A stretch of 64,000 nucleotides of DNA from Tubulanus polymorphus (taxonomy: Eukaryota; Nemertea; Palaeonemertea; Tubulaniformes; Tubulanidae), in contig NC_134029.1 of the NCBI RefSeq assembly GCF_964204645.1, positions 24,198,450 through 24,262,449 of the forward strand. Direction: 5' to 3'. The position numbers and the translations under genes are program-made. Under the pieces are notes generated by a model that was given only the letters and a program-made list of their open reading frames with translations, made no database searches and was not told the origin of the DNA. Every line of letters begins with the position of its first letter. The first letter of the stretch is position 1. This document shows positions 1-11,127 of this stretch, piece after piece.

Positions 1-182
1 CAACTGGGATATCATTTTATGGTCACAAAAGATCCGACTCTACTGTAGTTAGACTGAAAGATATGTTTAAGAAATCTGCCATTCTGAAGTTGTGTATTGA
101 AACGTTCAGTTCTGAAGTTTGATGCTTCTCAGGTTATCTTTTCATCTTTCTGATTTTCTGATGTTTGTTTTCTTATTTTTAG

Positions 183-292
183 GTGAAGTGAAAACAGTTC
201 ATATGCATCGTTTATTACTATGTGAAGCAACTGCTAATATCATGGCGACTGGATTTAAAATACTTGGATTAAGAACTATCAGTAGAATGTAA
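183..292 (+). CDS. RARS1: Last coding exon of cytosolic arginyl-tRNA synthetase (partial)
   Basis: A polypyrimidine tract and AG at 181-182 precede an exon that opens with two bases of a split codon, then reads 35 codons to a TAA at 290-292. The peptide contains HRLLLCEATANIMATGF and ends in RM. This matches the end of the anticodon-binding (DALR) domain of class I arginyl-tRNA synthetases; animal cytosolic ArgRS ends in a very similar LLLCEA...LGI...RM stretch. The enzyme attaches arginine to tRNA-Arg in the cytosol and in the multisynthetase complex. Only this C-terminal exon is in the window; bases 1-182 are the preceding intron. The identification rests on a short but distinctive peptide. 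The mitochondrial paralogue RARS2 is less likely. Confidence 0.85.
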
Positions 293-317
293 ATTAATAC
301 TGTGGAAATTGAATACA

Positions 318-355
318 AATAAAATATTTAAATAAAATATTATTCCGGAAATAAA
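318..355 (+). terminator. Polyadenylation signals of RARS1
   Basis: Three AATAAA hexamers lie at 318-323, 331-336 and 350-355, 26-63 bases after the RARS1 stop codon. They imply a very short 3' UTR. Which signal is used cannot be told from the sequence. Confidence 0.6.
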
Positions 356-592
356 ACAGCTGTTATTGTTGTCGTAAATTATAGCACATTTATTTGTGGG
401 ATAAAATAGGATCTCGCTTGGCCGGCTGTTGTACAGTGATTTCAAACCCATTTGGTCTTAGCTTTTCAACAATCCCTGGTGGAACTAGAAACAACTATAA
501 CGTTGCTATCTAGCAGGGATTTAGAACGAAAAGTATCTGAAGGAAACGACTAAGAGACTGCGTTCGATGATCCCATTAAAATGTCTTAATAG

Positions 593-668
593 AGCACTCC
601 CTGACGGGATTCGAACCGACCGATGAGCCTCCATGAGTTGAGAACTAACCGCCAGCCAAGTGACGTCA
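593..668 (-). repeat. tRNA-like sequence (degenerate tRNA or SINE head)
   Basis: Read on the minus strand, a good Pol III B box (GGTTCGAATCC, from the segment at about 607-617) follows an A-box-like TGGCTGGCGGTTAG by a tRNA-like distance. The acceptor ends do not form a clean seven-base stem, so a functional tRNA is unlikely. A tRNA-derived SINE head or tRNA relic fits better. Confidence 0.4.
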
Positions 669-763
669 TGAGGGTTATCCTTGCATGACGTCAATAGCTA
701 GGGTTATGGTCATTCCAACATGACGTCATTGCTAGGGTTAGGGTCTATCCTTGGATGACGTCA
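661..763. promoter_or_regulatory. Cluster of four CRE palindromes
   Basis: The perfect CREB/ATF palindrome TGACGTCA occurs at 661-668, 686-693, 721-728 and 756-763. The last three are exactly 35 bp apart and sit in a degenerate tandem repeat that also carries GCTAGGGTTA-type spacers. The cluster lies between the end of RARS1 and the first coding exon of the LAT transporter, about 1.2 kb upstream of its ATG. A regulatory role is inferred; the motif copies are directly visible. Confidence 0.5.
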
Positions 764-1288
764 TGAGCTCGGGTGTTACGCTGGATATGAACTAACCTCA
801 CCCACGTATGTACAACACAGGTGACATCTGGCGGAAGATCTTGTAATCAGTGAGTAGGTGATATTTACACTTTACACGTGAAGCTGGTGCCGCCGGTCTG
901 CGAACTGAATTCAATTACACTCGATAGTTTTACAGGTAATTACTGTCTCTCTATCAATCAGTCTGTGAGTTCATTATTAATCAATGTCCTCACACTTATT
1001 TCTATTATCACTTTAAAAGTTATTTCGTTGTTTCTATCGTCACTTAAAAAAAATTAAAATCCATCCTATTTACCGCCAGAGTCCGTTAGAACCCGCCGAC
1101 TGGCCGGCGTAATCAGGTTATTGCGTCATTGATCACTTGAGACTGCACCTAAAATTAATCAAAGAGAGATATCGAATATCACCTGTCTCGTTGTAGAGAT
1201 TGTTTATTTTTGTAATTTATGGCATTGCATTTTTTGGTGGTTGTCTGTCAGCAGAGAGTTATAGTGTCTGCTGTGTGTAGACTGAAGG

Positions 1289-1297
1289 TGATGCAAT
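1289..1297 (+). promoter_or_regulatory. C/EBP-ATF (ATF4-type) response element candidate
   Basis: The nonamer TGATGCAAT matches the composite C/EBP-ATF amino-acid-response element known from vertebrate ATF4 targets. It lies about 0.7 kb upstream of the transporter ATG. A single short motif can occur by chance. Its position ahead of an amino acid transporter is the reason for listing it. Confidence 0.3.
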
Positions 1298-1983
1298 AAT
1301 AATCATCAGGTTTTTATTATTCAGTCGGTCAGTTGCTCAAAAATTGTTAAGGGTTAACCAGTGGATAGTGGAGATAGTGACAATTGAAGTCAAATTGCTT
1401 TATCCGTTGGTTATCTTTGAGCATCCCAGGTTTGATGTAATTGGGTTTTTGATTATTTGCGCCTGTTGAGTAGGATACAACAATATCGGTGTATTTATAT
1501 CGGTGCCTGGTCTCAGCTCAGAGTTGGTTTTGGAATATTCAACTCTGAATGACTTTTAAAAATAGATTTCTAGTAATTCTAGTGAAGTGTTTGTTCTATG
1601 ATTAGATTCATAACGTATTGTGAAGTGTTATTAGTAGATTACAACTATTCTGTTATTGATTTATTACTTAATCAGTCAAGGGTTAGAATTAGTGTATGGC
1701 ATCCATATTATTAATTTTTGAACAATTGGTGGGTGAGGAATAGAAGTTTCCGATATTTGACCCCCCTTCATAGATGTGTCCTATACTTCATGACTGCCAT
1801 AATCCAGCTGCCTAAGACTCAGACCCCTAGAAGTATTCTGAACACTTGAGCACATTTTCTAAACTGGACTTAAATCCCATAAAAAGATAATTCTTGAATG
1901 GTAAAATACTTGATTTCTGTTAGTAATCAACAGGAAATGATCTTATGATTTTCCAGGTCTGAAAGTTAATCGAAAAGGACGCG

Positions 1984-4900
1984 ATGGGTCTCTGTAAGAA
2001 GAAGTCGGGTGAAATGGAAGTAACCGATAAGAAAGATGACGCTGTTCGATTGAAGAAAGAAATCGGTTTAATCCACGGAATCAGTATTATAATTGGAGTA
2101 ATCGTCGGATCAGGAATCTTTGTTTCTCCGGTCGGAGTTTTAAAGAACACCGGATCGGTTGGAGTAGCGATGGTTTTATGGGTCGTATGCGGTTTATTTA
2201 GCGTTTTAGGAGCTGTTTGTTACGCGGAACTCGGGACGACGATCCCACGTTCAGGCGGCGAGTATATCTACATCCTGAAGGCGTTCGGGCCGCTGCCCGC
2301 ATTTTTATGTTTATGGATTAATTTTATTTGTATCGGCGCCGTCAGTAACGCCGCTAATTCTCTCATATTCGCGACGTACGTTTTAAAACCGATGTTTCCG
2401 ATGTGCGAACCTCCCGAAATCGCTTTACAACTCATCGGAGCTGTTGCCATCAGTAAGTTCAACTTACCAGTATCTTTTTATCTTCAGTTTTGTCAGAATT
2501 AAGTTTCCTATAATCAATATTAGATAGACAAAATGTATTCAGCTACGAGAAGGATCGTTGTCAATTTTACTGGTCGATATGAAATTGTTTTTAATTGATG
2601 GTGCACAGGATTTTTCTCGAGAGCATGCAGTACAATGACATTCTACGATCAATCTAGAATTTGCGACTGATAAGTCGTCACATTACTGAAGTCATCTCTG
2701 TTTGAGTCCCAATTTTATCAATATGGACTTAGTATGCTTAAATGAATTGATTTAGTTTATGTTAGTGTTTAGTAACCGGATTGTTTATCGTTATTATTTT
2801 CAGCGTTTTTGACCGCAGTCAATTGTTTCAATGTGAAATGGGCTGCAAAAGTCGCAGTACAATGACATTCTACGATCAATCTAGAATTTGCGACTGATAA
2901 GTCGTCACATTACTGAAGTCATCTCTGTTTGAGTCCCAATTTTATCAATATGGACTTAGTATGCTTAAATGAATTGATTTAGTTTATGTTAGTGTTTAGT
3001 AACCGGATTGTTTATCGTTATTATTTTCAGCGTTTTTGACCGCAGTCAATTGTTTCAATGTGAAATGGGCTGCAAAAGTCGCAGTAGTTTTCACGGCATC
3101 GAAACTCATAGCTTTATTTACTGTAATCATCACCGGATTCGTGTATTTAGCTAAAGGTATCTATTGAAGCATCTTCCTCGGCAATTTGTAATGTATTTAT
3201 CTATGTGTGAGAACGTGTTAGCAGAGATAACTGATAACCACGATAACATGGATAATGCATACCCGTCGTTTTTGCAGGTAACACGGAATACTTACAAAAT
3301 ACATTTGAAGGCAGTTCATCCTCGGTTGGTGCTTACGCACTTGCATTTTATTCCGGATTTTGGGCTTTCGCCGGCTGGTAGGTTTCTCTAAAGACCCGGC
3401 TTCGAAGTTGTCGGTTTAATTTGAAATAAATTCATCTTTGATCTTAATGTAGATCTTTTGGCTTTGGATTCTTACAATATTTTAGTCGATAAACTATTAA
3501 GAGCCCTTGAAAATTATCGGTACTCGTTTCCTATCAGTTTGAACTTGATAAGTATGTTTTTGTTTCTTTTCAGGAACTACTTGAATTTTCTCGTAGATGA
3601 ACTGATAAACCCGAGGAAGTATGTATTATGTTTATATCATTGTATTCATTCTCTAAATAGAATGTTTATTGACCTAAGAAAGTGTTGAATTACCCTTTGT
3701 TAATAGTCTCCCAGCAAGAGAAGGAGAAAGAGAGGGTGAACTATTAGAAATTAAACGCAGTTGTTCCTGGCCAAATTTAGCTTGGTCAAAAATGCTTGTG
3801 TGATTGCGGCAATAGTTATTAGACCTCTCTCTCTCTCTCTCCCATCACGCTACTGTATAAACCGGTAAAACACAGACACGACTTATAAATGGCTATTTTA
3901 CGTGCTCAGTAGTCTATAGTCTGTAACTCGGGTGCCAGGTGGTGGTGACAGATTTTTTCCCATTCATTTAATGGTTTCGGTCGTTTATCGGAGCACTCAG
4001 TAACGACACAGGCACACATTCAGTCAACGCTGTCTGGTATTTTATTGATCAGTTCATCGCCTCACTGACCCTGAAATTAATCTACGTATTCCACGGGTGT
4101 TCACTACTCTCTCTCCATGGGGAAAATTGACATCAATTACTTGATGAACTTTGATATCAGGATTAATTCAGTCTGTGCTATTCAACAGTTTATCTACACT
4201 GACAATTCGGTAGTCTGCACTTGCAAATGAGCTAGATTATCACGTGTTCCACATGACAACATTTCTAAACATGTTTAAACATCTATATAACATTATGACG
4301 GCTGCGCTCTCCAACTGTCCCTGAATTTACCTCGTGCTGCCTTGCGGGGAAAATCCTGTTTCATAAATATCACATTGTAGTTATCTATTTAATGGTGATT
4401 TCCATAGCTTTGTAAACATAATGAATCAGTTGTTTATTTACTCATCAATTCACTTTTATTAATTATAGTTTGATAAGTGAAAGTGTCTTATTTATAACGT
4501 TTTGTTCATCTTGATGAACTCCTCTTTTGAGCTCTGAAAATAGTAAATTTATATTATTTGGAATGAAATAACGGGAAATGTTATGATCCAATAAAGATAT
4601 TTCATGGTTGTCATAAATGGTTTTATTGCGTAAATACTTAACTCGCTATTCTGATAGTCCGCGCTTTCAAAGAATATTTTAGGGTTCATTTCGGTGTGAA
4701 ATAAACTTAAGTACGTGTGATCAAACGTGTTACCAGTCGCCACAAAAGTAACCAATAGCAAGTTAATCGAACATTTGAGTTACAAAAAATACATGAAACT
4801 GCCCCCAGTAATAAGACAAATCTATGAAGGTACCGTAAATTGAATATTGAATGCATTGTTTCGAGTGTATTTGTAGCAATCTATCATTAACTACGTATAA

Positions 4901-7900
4901 TCATCAGAAACCAAAATAACCAGTAAACCAAAAATATTTGAGTTACTTTTTCATAAAACTCGAACCCAGTCAAAGAACTGTATCATAGAAAGTTAATTCA
5001 ATATTGTTTTGTGTGTTCTTTTTGTAGGAATCTACCATTAGCTATAATCATCTCATTAGCTATTGTAACGGTCACGTATATATTGGCGAACATTTGTTAT
5101 TTAACCGTTTTATCACCGGATGAGATGTTAGAATCAAGCGCCGTAGCAGTCGTAAGTAAAACATTGAAACATCCTTTAACATCCCCTTCACGATCATACA
5201 CGACTCATCTGAAGAGTAGCTACCGGTACTTATTCTTACTCAATACTGGCCACTTCGGTTGTACCTACTGCTCAAGTGGTGAAGAATGTAATTCAATTTT
5301 ATTTGGAAAAGCCTTCTATTTTCCTGAAACATATCGTATCATTCTTGCAATCTTCATACAAAGTTGCCTGATTGTTCTGCTTTGTGCTAGATATTGCCAA
5401 CCGAAGCAATATCTCAAAGTCTGGTAATATTACGTAGCGTTGGTTGAGCTAAGCAACTCTTAGGCTCGTGATATTGTTTGTCGAGATGAAGTCATATTTA
5501 ATAGAGTTTAAATTGTTTTCTAGTTATTTGCCGATCGTACTCTAGGTGTGATGGCGTGGATTATGCCGTTGTTCGTCGCTGCGTCTGTTTTCGGAACAAT
5601 GAACAGCGAAATGCTGTCAATGTCAAGGTTAGTTTAATGTCTCACTCCTGCAAGCTTTGAAAAAACTGAGAACTCTTTGTTCAGTAGTAGAATTAGTACA
5701 ACTTTGTGGCTTTAATTGATAAACTATTTGTGATTATTTTATAGAGTATTCTTCACCGGTGCAGAAGAAGGACATCTTCCAGTATTTCTGGCTATGATCA
5801 ACTACAAATGGCTGACACCGGCTCCCTCTATTATTGTTTTGGTGAGTACGTTCGCTCGGCGGTCCGAAATTCCTTCGCTTTAATGATGATGAAAATTGTT
5901 TAAAGATATGAAATGTATTTTAGAAGTTTCCCGGTAAAGAGAGGAATCCTGGGTCTCAGAGGGGTGGTGCAGGGGGCGAAGATTTGTTTATGCGGTTCAG
6001 TTAATTGTTTATATTGATTTGATGCTTTGTGTTACAGATGGCTATGACTCTATGTTTTCTAGCGAGTAATGATATATTTTATCTGATTGAGATGTCAGGC
6101 TTCGCGTTTGCGATATTGATGTGCGCGGCTATCGGTGTATTGCTGTTCTTACGATACAAACAGCCAAACATGCCTCGACCGATCAGGGTAAAACCAATCA
6201 CATCCTCGTTTAGCAGCGATCGTCTGAATATTCTTTATCAATCGTCGACTTCAAAACATTTGAAATATTTTGAAGTCAGATGATTCGGGTTAACCAAGTT
6301 AATTGGTAGTGCGACATTGGTTGAAGTCATTCCATTAATTGATTCTGATTGATTATTAGGTATATACAACTCCCCTGCAGTAAGACATTGATAAATTTGT
6401 CTGAGTGATATCAGAGTTTGATGTATTCTATTGAGTTAAACAGTTATCTCTGATTTAAATAGTTATCTCTGAGTTAAACAGTTATCTCTACATTAAAAGG
6501 TTATCTCTGAGTTAAACGGTTATCTCTGAGTTGATTAGATCCTACTGTTTTACCTCTGATTGTTCCCTGTAATGACTGGTGAATCAGTTTTGTGAATGTT
6601 TTTAAGCCAATGTTGCCACTTAGTGGTGGTTCTTCAATCATTTATTTCATGTATCGGTAATTGAAAATCTTTGCTTGCGGTAACAATGAATGTATTTCGG
6701 TTAAAGGTAATATTCACTATTTCAATTGAAACTCCAGTAGAAGATGTCCTCGGATCATTCCAAACTTAGCTGTCAATGATACCTCCTCAAAACTATCAAT
6801 AATTCATAAACCGCACTATTCAATGGGAACTCATTCTATTGAGGTGATGATGATTATGGTTTATACTGTGGTTTGTGCTTTGTAGAAATTTCCTAGTTGA
6901 AATTGAGTGGTAAGTGCTGGAAGTGGCTTCTCCAGTCAGCTAATCAACGGTGTCACCTTCCTCTCGAGACTAGCCTCCTGTCCAGTGACCACCCCAGACG
7001 GGTTTCCTGCCCCGTGGCCTCCCATTATAAACATATTTCTTAAACCCTTTTCTGTCACTTCTCTCTCATTTCAGATGATTTTCACTATTGCATTTATGAT
7101 GTCAAAGGATATTTTCTACCTAATAGAATTGACTGGTTTTACATACGCTATCCTCATCTGTTCATCAGTAGCAGTTTTAATATATCTTAGATACAAACAA
7201 CCCGAACTTACACGTCCTATTAAGGTAGTTTGAGACGCTCTGAGTTGAGAACTCAGGCATTGTGTGCTGTGTGACTTGAGTGTCGTTCATTCATAAGCTT
7301 CTTAACTAACCAACATTAAACAATGCATTAATTTCCGTTTCACTAAAAGTTTGTAATATATATTTTTGTCATTTAGTTTGTCTTTTGTTCCACTAATAAC
7401 TCAGTTGTCATTCCACTAATAAGTCTGTTTTAAACGAAATAGGTATTATTAACCTCCATCAAAATATATATCTCGCTGACCAGTGATACCACAGGACTCA
7501 GTTCAACAAGTTTTTCTCGTTTGAATTATGAGATCATCATGCATTACCAGTGCCTGGTAACAGTCATAGTTAACTACAGAACTGTTGAACAGGGTGCTGT
7601 CACCTAAAACGCTGTTACTTGTAACCTTGTTACATCTGTCATTAATTCAGAATTATCCCATTAATAATTATCTTTTTATCTTCTATAGACAAAAGATAAT
7701 GATGACTAGAGCCAGTTATCAATCTGTATTACCAGAACTACTGAGGTCAACACATATCTATATAGCCATTCATATTACACACAGTTCTACATATTAGGTA
7801 GAAGATAATCTTCTGATTCACATCAGATTCTGTCAGTTCTATTTTTTGTCAGGCGACATAGTGGTATTAGAACACTTTGATGAGATGTAACAGCTTGTGT

Positions 7901-9314
7901 AGTCTATACTGAGTATAGTAGTACTATGATAATATACAATGAACTTATGAACTCGGACGCATCTGTTCTCATCTACTTTTCACCGAGATGTCTGTTTCTA
8001 TCTGTCTGTTTCTATCTGTCTAGAATAGACCACCACAATCTAGAAATGACAGAAATTTAAGAAATCATTCCAACCTTCACAAAAGGCTATCAGTAGTTCA
8101 TTTACATTTATCTTAAGAGATTCCAAAGAACTAATAACTAGACTAAGTCATCGTGTAAATAGACTGGTTATAATTTATCAAACTTCTTGCACTTTTGTCT
8201 CCTCCTTATTTTTAATTCACGCATGCTTTTTGTTATTTAATCTTTTTCTATCCCGTAGTGAGTTATTTCAGTGAGACTTTTATTATTCATTGATACAGGT
8301 TGAATTTACTGTTCTTTTCCCTATTTATTACTACACTCTAAACATATTATCTTATTATCATTTATTTGATGATTTAAACTCGATCTAATATTTATCTTGA
8401 AATTGTAATAAGATGAATTTGTATCAGTAAGTATTGTGTTTACAAATCAGGAGCTAGTTCCATTCTGTGAGTTCAAATTTGTTCATTTTCTTCACCACCT
8501 TGCTGAGTCCCAATCACTCAGAACTGTGGAACTGGAATCCTGTGCTGTTGTTAATTTATAACCTCGAATTTGATTAATAAACTATTGTGAATCATTTGTT
8601 GAATTTTCAACCATTGGTTAATGAATAGTAGTTTGATAGTGTTCTGATTTTGTATTTTAGCTGCCAATTGGTATTCCGATATTTCTGTTCTTCTGGACGT
8701 TGTTTATCGTGGTATTGACGATCTACCAGCAACCGATGGAGTCTCTCATATCGATCTGTATATTCCTATCTGGAATACCAGTCTACTGGTTCGGTGTTAG
8801 CTGGGAAAAGAAACCTAAGGCTTTTCAAAACTTTATAGGTAAATTGAATGTTTTTGACACATTGCTTGTGATGTGATAAGTAGAGTCTTTGATTATCACT
8901 GTGGGCCAGTTGCACAGTCGTGACTTAAGTCCAAAAGTGGTCTTAAATGTTGAGACTGGTCTTAAGTTGTTAGATTGACTATATAACTAAGTTAGTCTTA
9001 GATTGGTCTTAAGTCTAAGTCATGACTATGCAACCGGCCCCTGGTGATAAAATTCAAGAAATCTTCCTACTTAATTCATGCAATGATGACCCATTGCCTC
9101 GCTCTGATTGCACCAGAATTTGATAGCCGCTTTTGCAGAATATGTTTTTGGTCTCTATGAGATCAGAGGCAAGTGAAGATTCTACTGAGTGGAAATTTTA
9201 TTAACTTTTGTTTCTACAGATTGTTGGACACAGCGCCTACAAAAACTGTTTATGGTCATACCGCAGGAACCAGCGTCAATCACGGAATCTAACCCCGAGC
9301 CACTGCTCGAGTGA
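1984..9314 (+). CDS. SLC7/LAT-type heterodimeric amino acid transporter light chain
   Basis: Reconstructed exons: 1984-2452, 3031-3156, 3278-3377, 3574-3618, 5028-5151, 5524-5627, 5745-5841, then 6038-6187 or 7075-7224, then 8661-8838 and 9220-9314 (TGA 9312-9314). Phases agree throughout, giving about 495 aa, normal for the family. The 12-TM APC-fold carrier exchanges amino acids at the plasma membrane, usually disulfide-linked to a 4F2hc-like heavy chain. Visible hallmarks are GSGIF at residues 42-46 (TM1), FAELGT-like AELGT, the heavy-chain cysteine in FPMCEPP (C141), AVNCFNVKWA, AFYSGFWAFAGWNYLNF, INPRKNLPLAI and the tail KKPKAFQNF...VIPQE, which is closest to LAT1/LAT2/y+LAT. An acceptor at 1955-1956 puts a 5' UTR stretch before the ATG; an in-frame ATG also lies at 2014. 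The exact SLC7 member is not assigned. Confidence 0.95.
2627..3080. repeat. Perfect 227-bp tandem duplication across a splice acceptor
   Basis: Copy 1 (2627-2853) and copy 2 (2854-3080) are identical by eye and share a GCAGTA junction. Each carries intron 1 sequence, a TTATTTTCAG acceptor and the first about 50 bases of transporter exon 2. Only copy 2 continues into the rest of the exon. If the copy 1 acceptor (after 2803) were used without removing copy 2, translation would reach a TGA shortly after the duplicated exon piece. Confidence 0.9.
6038..6187 (+). CDS. Transporter alternative exon 8a (TM9-TM10 segment)
   Basis: This is a 150-bp, phase-0 exon with acceptor TTACAG and donor GTAAAA. 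Its 50 residues include SNDIFYLIEMSGFAFAI and end in KQPNMPRPIR. By alignment to human LAT1 it covers the end of TM9 and TM10 up to the ERPIK-like loop. It is one of two equivalent exons (see 7075-7224); 28 of 50 residues are identical between them. It precedes the intron with the 19-bp repeat. Confidence 0.9.
6431..6532. repeat. 19-bp tandem repeat between alternative exons
   Basis: About five to six degenerate copies of a GTTATCTCTGAGTTAAACA unit lie in the intron between exons 8a and 8b. Confidence 0.7.
7075..7224 (+). CDS. Transporter alternative exon 8b (TM9-TM10 segment)
   Basis: This is a 150-bp, phase-0 exon with a strong polypyrimidine tract and TTTCAG acceptor, and donor GTAGTT. 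Residues include SKDIFYLIELTGFTYAI and end in KQPELTRPIK, the latter nearer the canonical ELERPIK of LAT1. Length and phase are identical to exon 8a, so either can join 5841 to 8661 in frame. Including both would also stay in frame but would duplicate TM10, so mutually exclusive use is inferred, not proven. Confidence 0.9.
8903..9041. mobile_element. Foldback (MITE-like) element in the last transporter intron
   Basis: The left end GGGCCAGTTGCACAGTCGTG and the right end, read on the other strand, GGGGCCGGTTGCATAGTCAT form terminal inverted repeats of about 30 bp around an AT-rich centre rich in TTAAGT motifs. There is no coding capacity. Target duplications are not obvious. Confidence 0.55.
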
Positions 9315-11082
9315 ATACTCAACAAGTAGAATTCTGACCCCTAGAATACCGAGGGGTTGGATTTAAGACACTTTGAGCGAGTACGCGTGAGAATACCGCA
9401 TTGTTGAACAGCATGAGTTTCGATAACATAAAATATTATTCAGACGTCTCATTTCAATAATTCAAATATTTGGATAATTCTGATTAAAATTATTAATTAT
9501 TCATGATGTTTAGATATGAAATATTCGAATATCATGTTAATTCGTGAAGTTAATCTTAATAATTCAATGATATTCAACAATTTGAATATTTGAAATCAAG
9601 ATGGATAACATGTGTTAAGGTTTATACCTCTTTTTATGTTTATTGTAGTGATTTAACATATAGCAGCTCATGAATATTTCTGGCAAACCGTGCAGATTTA
9701 TGGTAACCGCCATTTTGCTTTAAATATACACGATATCTTAAAGAATGTGAATTATCTGTGAATATTTTAGCGGTTGTTAAGTTTGAATCAGTAAAACTGC
9801 CTTGAACTCACTATTTCTTTAGTACATTACGTACAGTTTTGTTTACAAAATGTAATATTCTTATACCTACAATGCAGAGTTTGATTTCTGCTTTGAGGTT
9901 CAATTGGTTGCGGCTCATTAAACAATCATTTTACAAAATGACTATTTAACTACGGGAAATAGAAGAATTTTATTTAGAGACAGTGTTTTTGAAATGTTTT
10001 GGGAATCGGAATATGATTAAGGTGTTTGTTATTTCCTTTTCTGCTTGCTCATCTACAGTGTACAGTTGTACATTGTATTTAACATTGGCTTGAATAATAC
10101 CTTTGTATAATATAGTATAAACAGTATTTTATATAAATTTCATCCAGTAATAATCAGGTTTTGTCGCTAATCTGTTGTTTGGAAAATGTGCAAAGCTTTA
10201 TTTTTTCATAAAAATCCCAATTCGGTTATAAACCACTGTACAGTTCAAATCAGGCATAATTATCTCTGCTCGGCAAAAGAATTAGTAACTCAAATTACAT
10301 GTTTGTACATTAGTATACATATGAATATCCTAATGAATAACCTTAGTTTCTCGTTAAACAAATACTGAAAAAGGTTCACAAAAGCGAAGGCATAAATGAC
10401 AAATGTATCGTACATTGCAATCAGTATTCTGTAAGTTATATTTATGTATTATGTACCGGTAACTATTTCACATATTTACGTTAAAAGAGCCTCGAAAAGA
10501 CACTTATCTGTACTTTGATTGATTGTCAAACTTGCTTAAGTCTTCACATTATTTTTTAGACCCGATTTGTATTTTTCAATTCTATTTACTCAGTGTAATT
10601 CATTGACGTAATGATCACGTATGATATATGATGACTTGATCGTGTTTGACAGTGTGCCAATTTCTGAGAGGTTGTTTACTATCATAAATGATGTACAACC
10701 CATAAAATGATTTTGTAATGTTTGGATGTTTCTATTAAGGGATGTGTTAGAATGCGGTGAATTGGAAATTTGAATGAAAAGAACTCGAATGGTTTTCGTT
10801 TAACTCTTTGCTTTCAAGTTGAATTCCACGAAACTCGGACACAAATGTAGAAAACATTGCAACTCTCGAATTATCACCCATAAAATTTGAACAATAATAA
10901 TTGATCCCAATTGAGTTATTAGGAGTCTCTTTTAACCCTTGATCCCGATAAGAAAGTTATTACATATAAAATTTTTGATTTGATTTGTTTTGTTTTGGTT
11001 TGTTTTAGTGTTAATCCATGTGTTGTATAGATTGGCAGCATATCAGTTGCCTTCCCAACTGACCAACATCGAGGTATATATC

Positions 11083-11127
<45 letters not shown>

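Noticed and set aside
661-763. TTAGGG-like words suggesting an interstitial telomere repeat
   Set aside because: Only isolated GGGTTAGGG-type words occur within the CRE repeat; there is no tandem (TTAGGG)n run.
2804-2853. First-copy exon 2 fragment as a real transporter exon
   Set aside because: It has no downstream donor at the right place and reads into a stop. The full exon exists only in the second copy (3031-3156).
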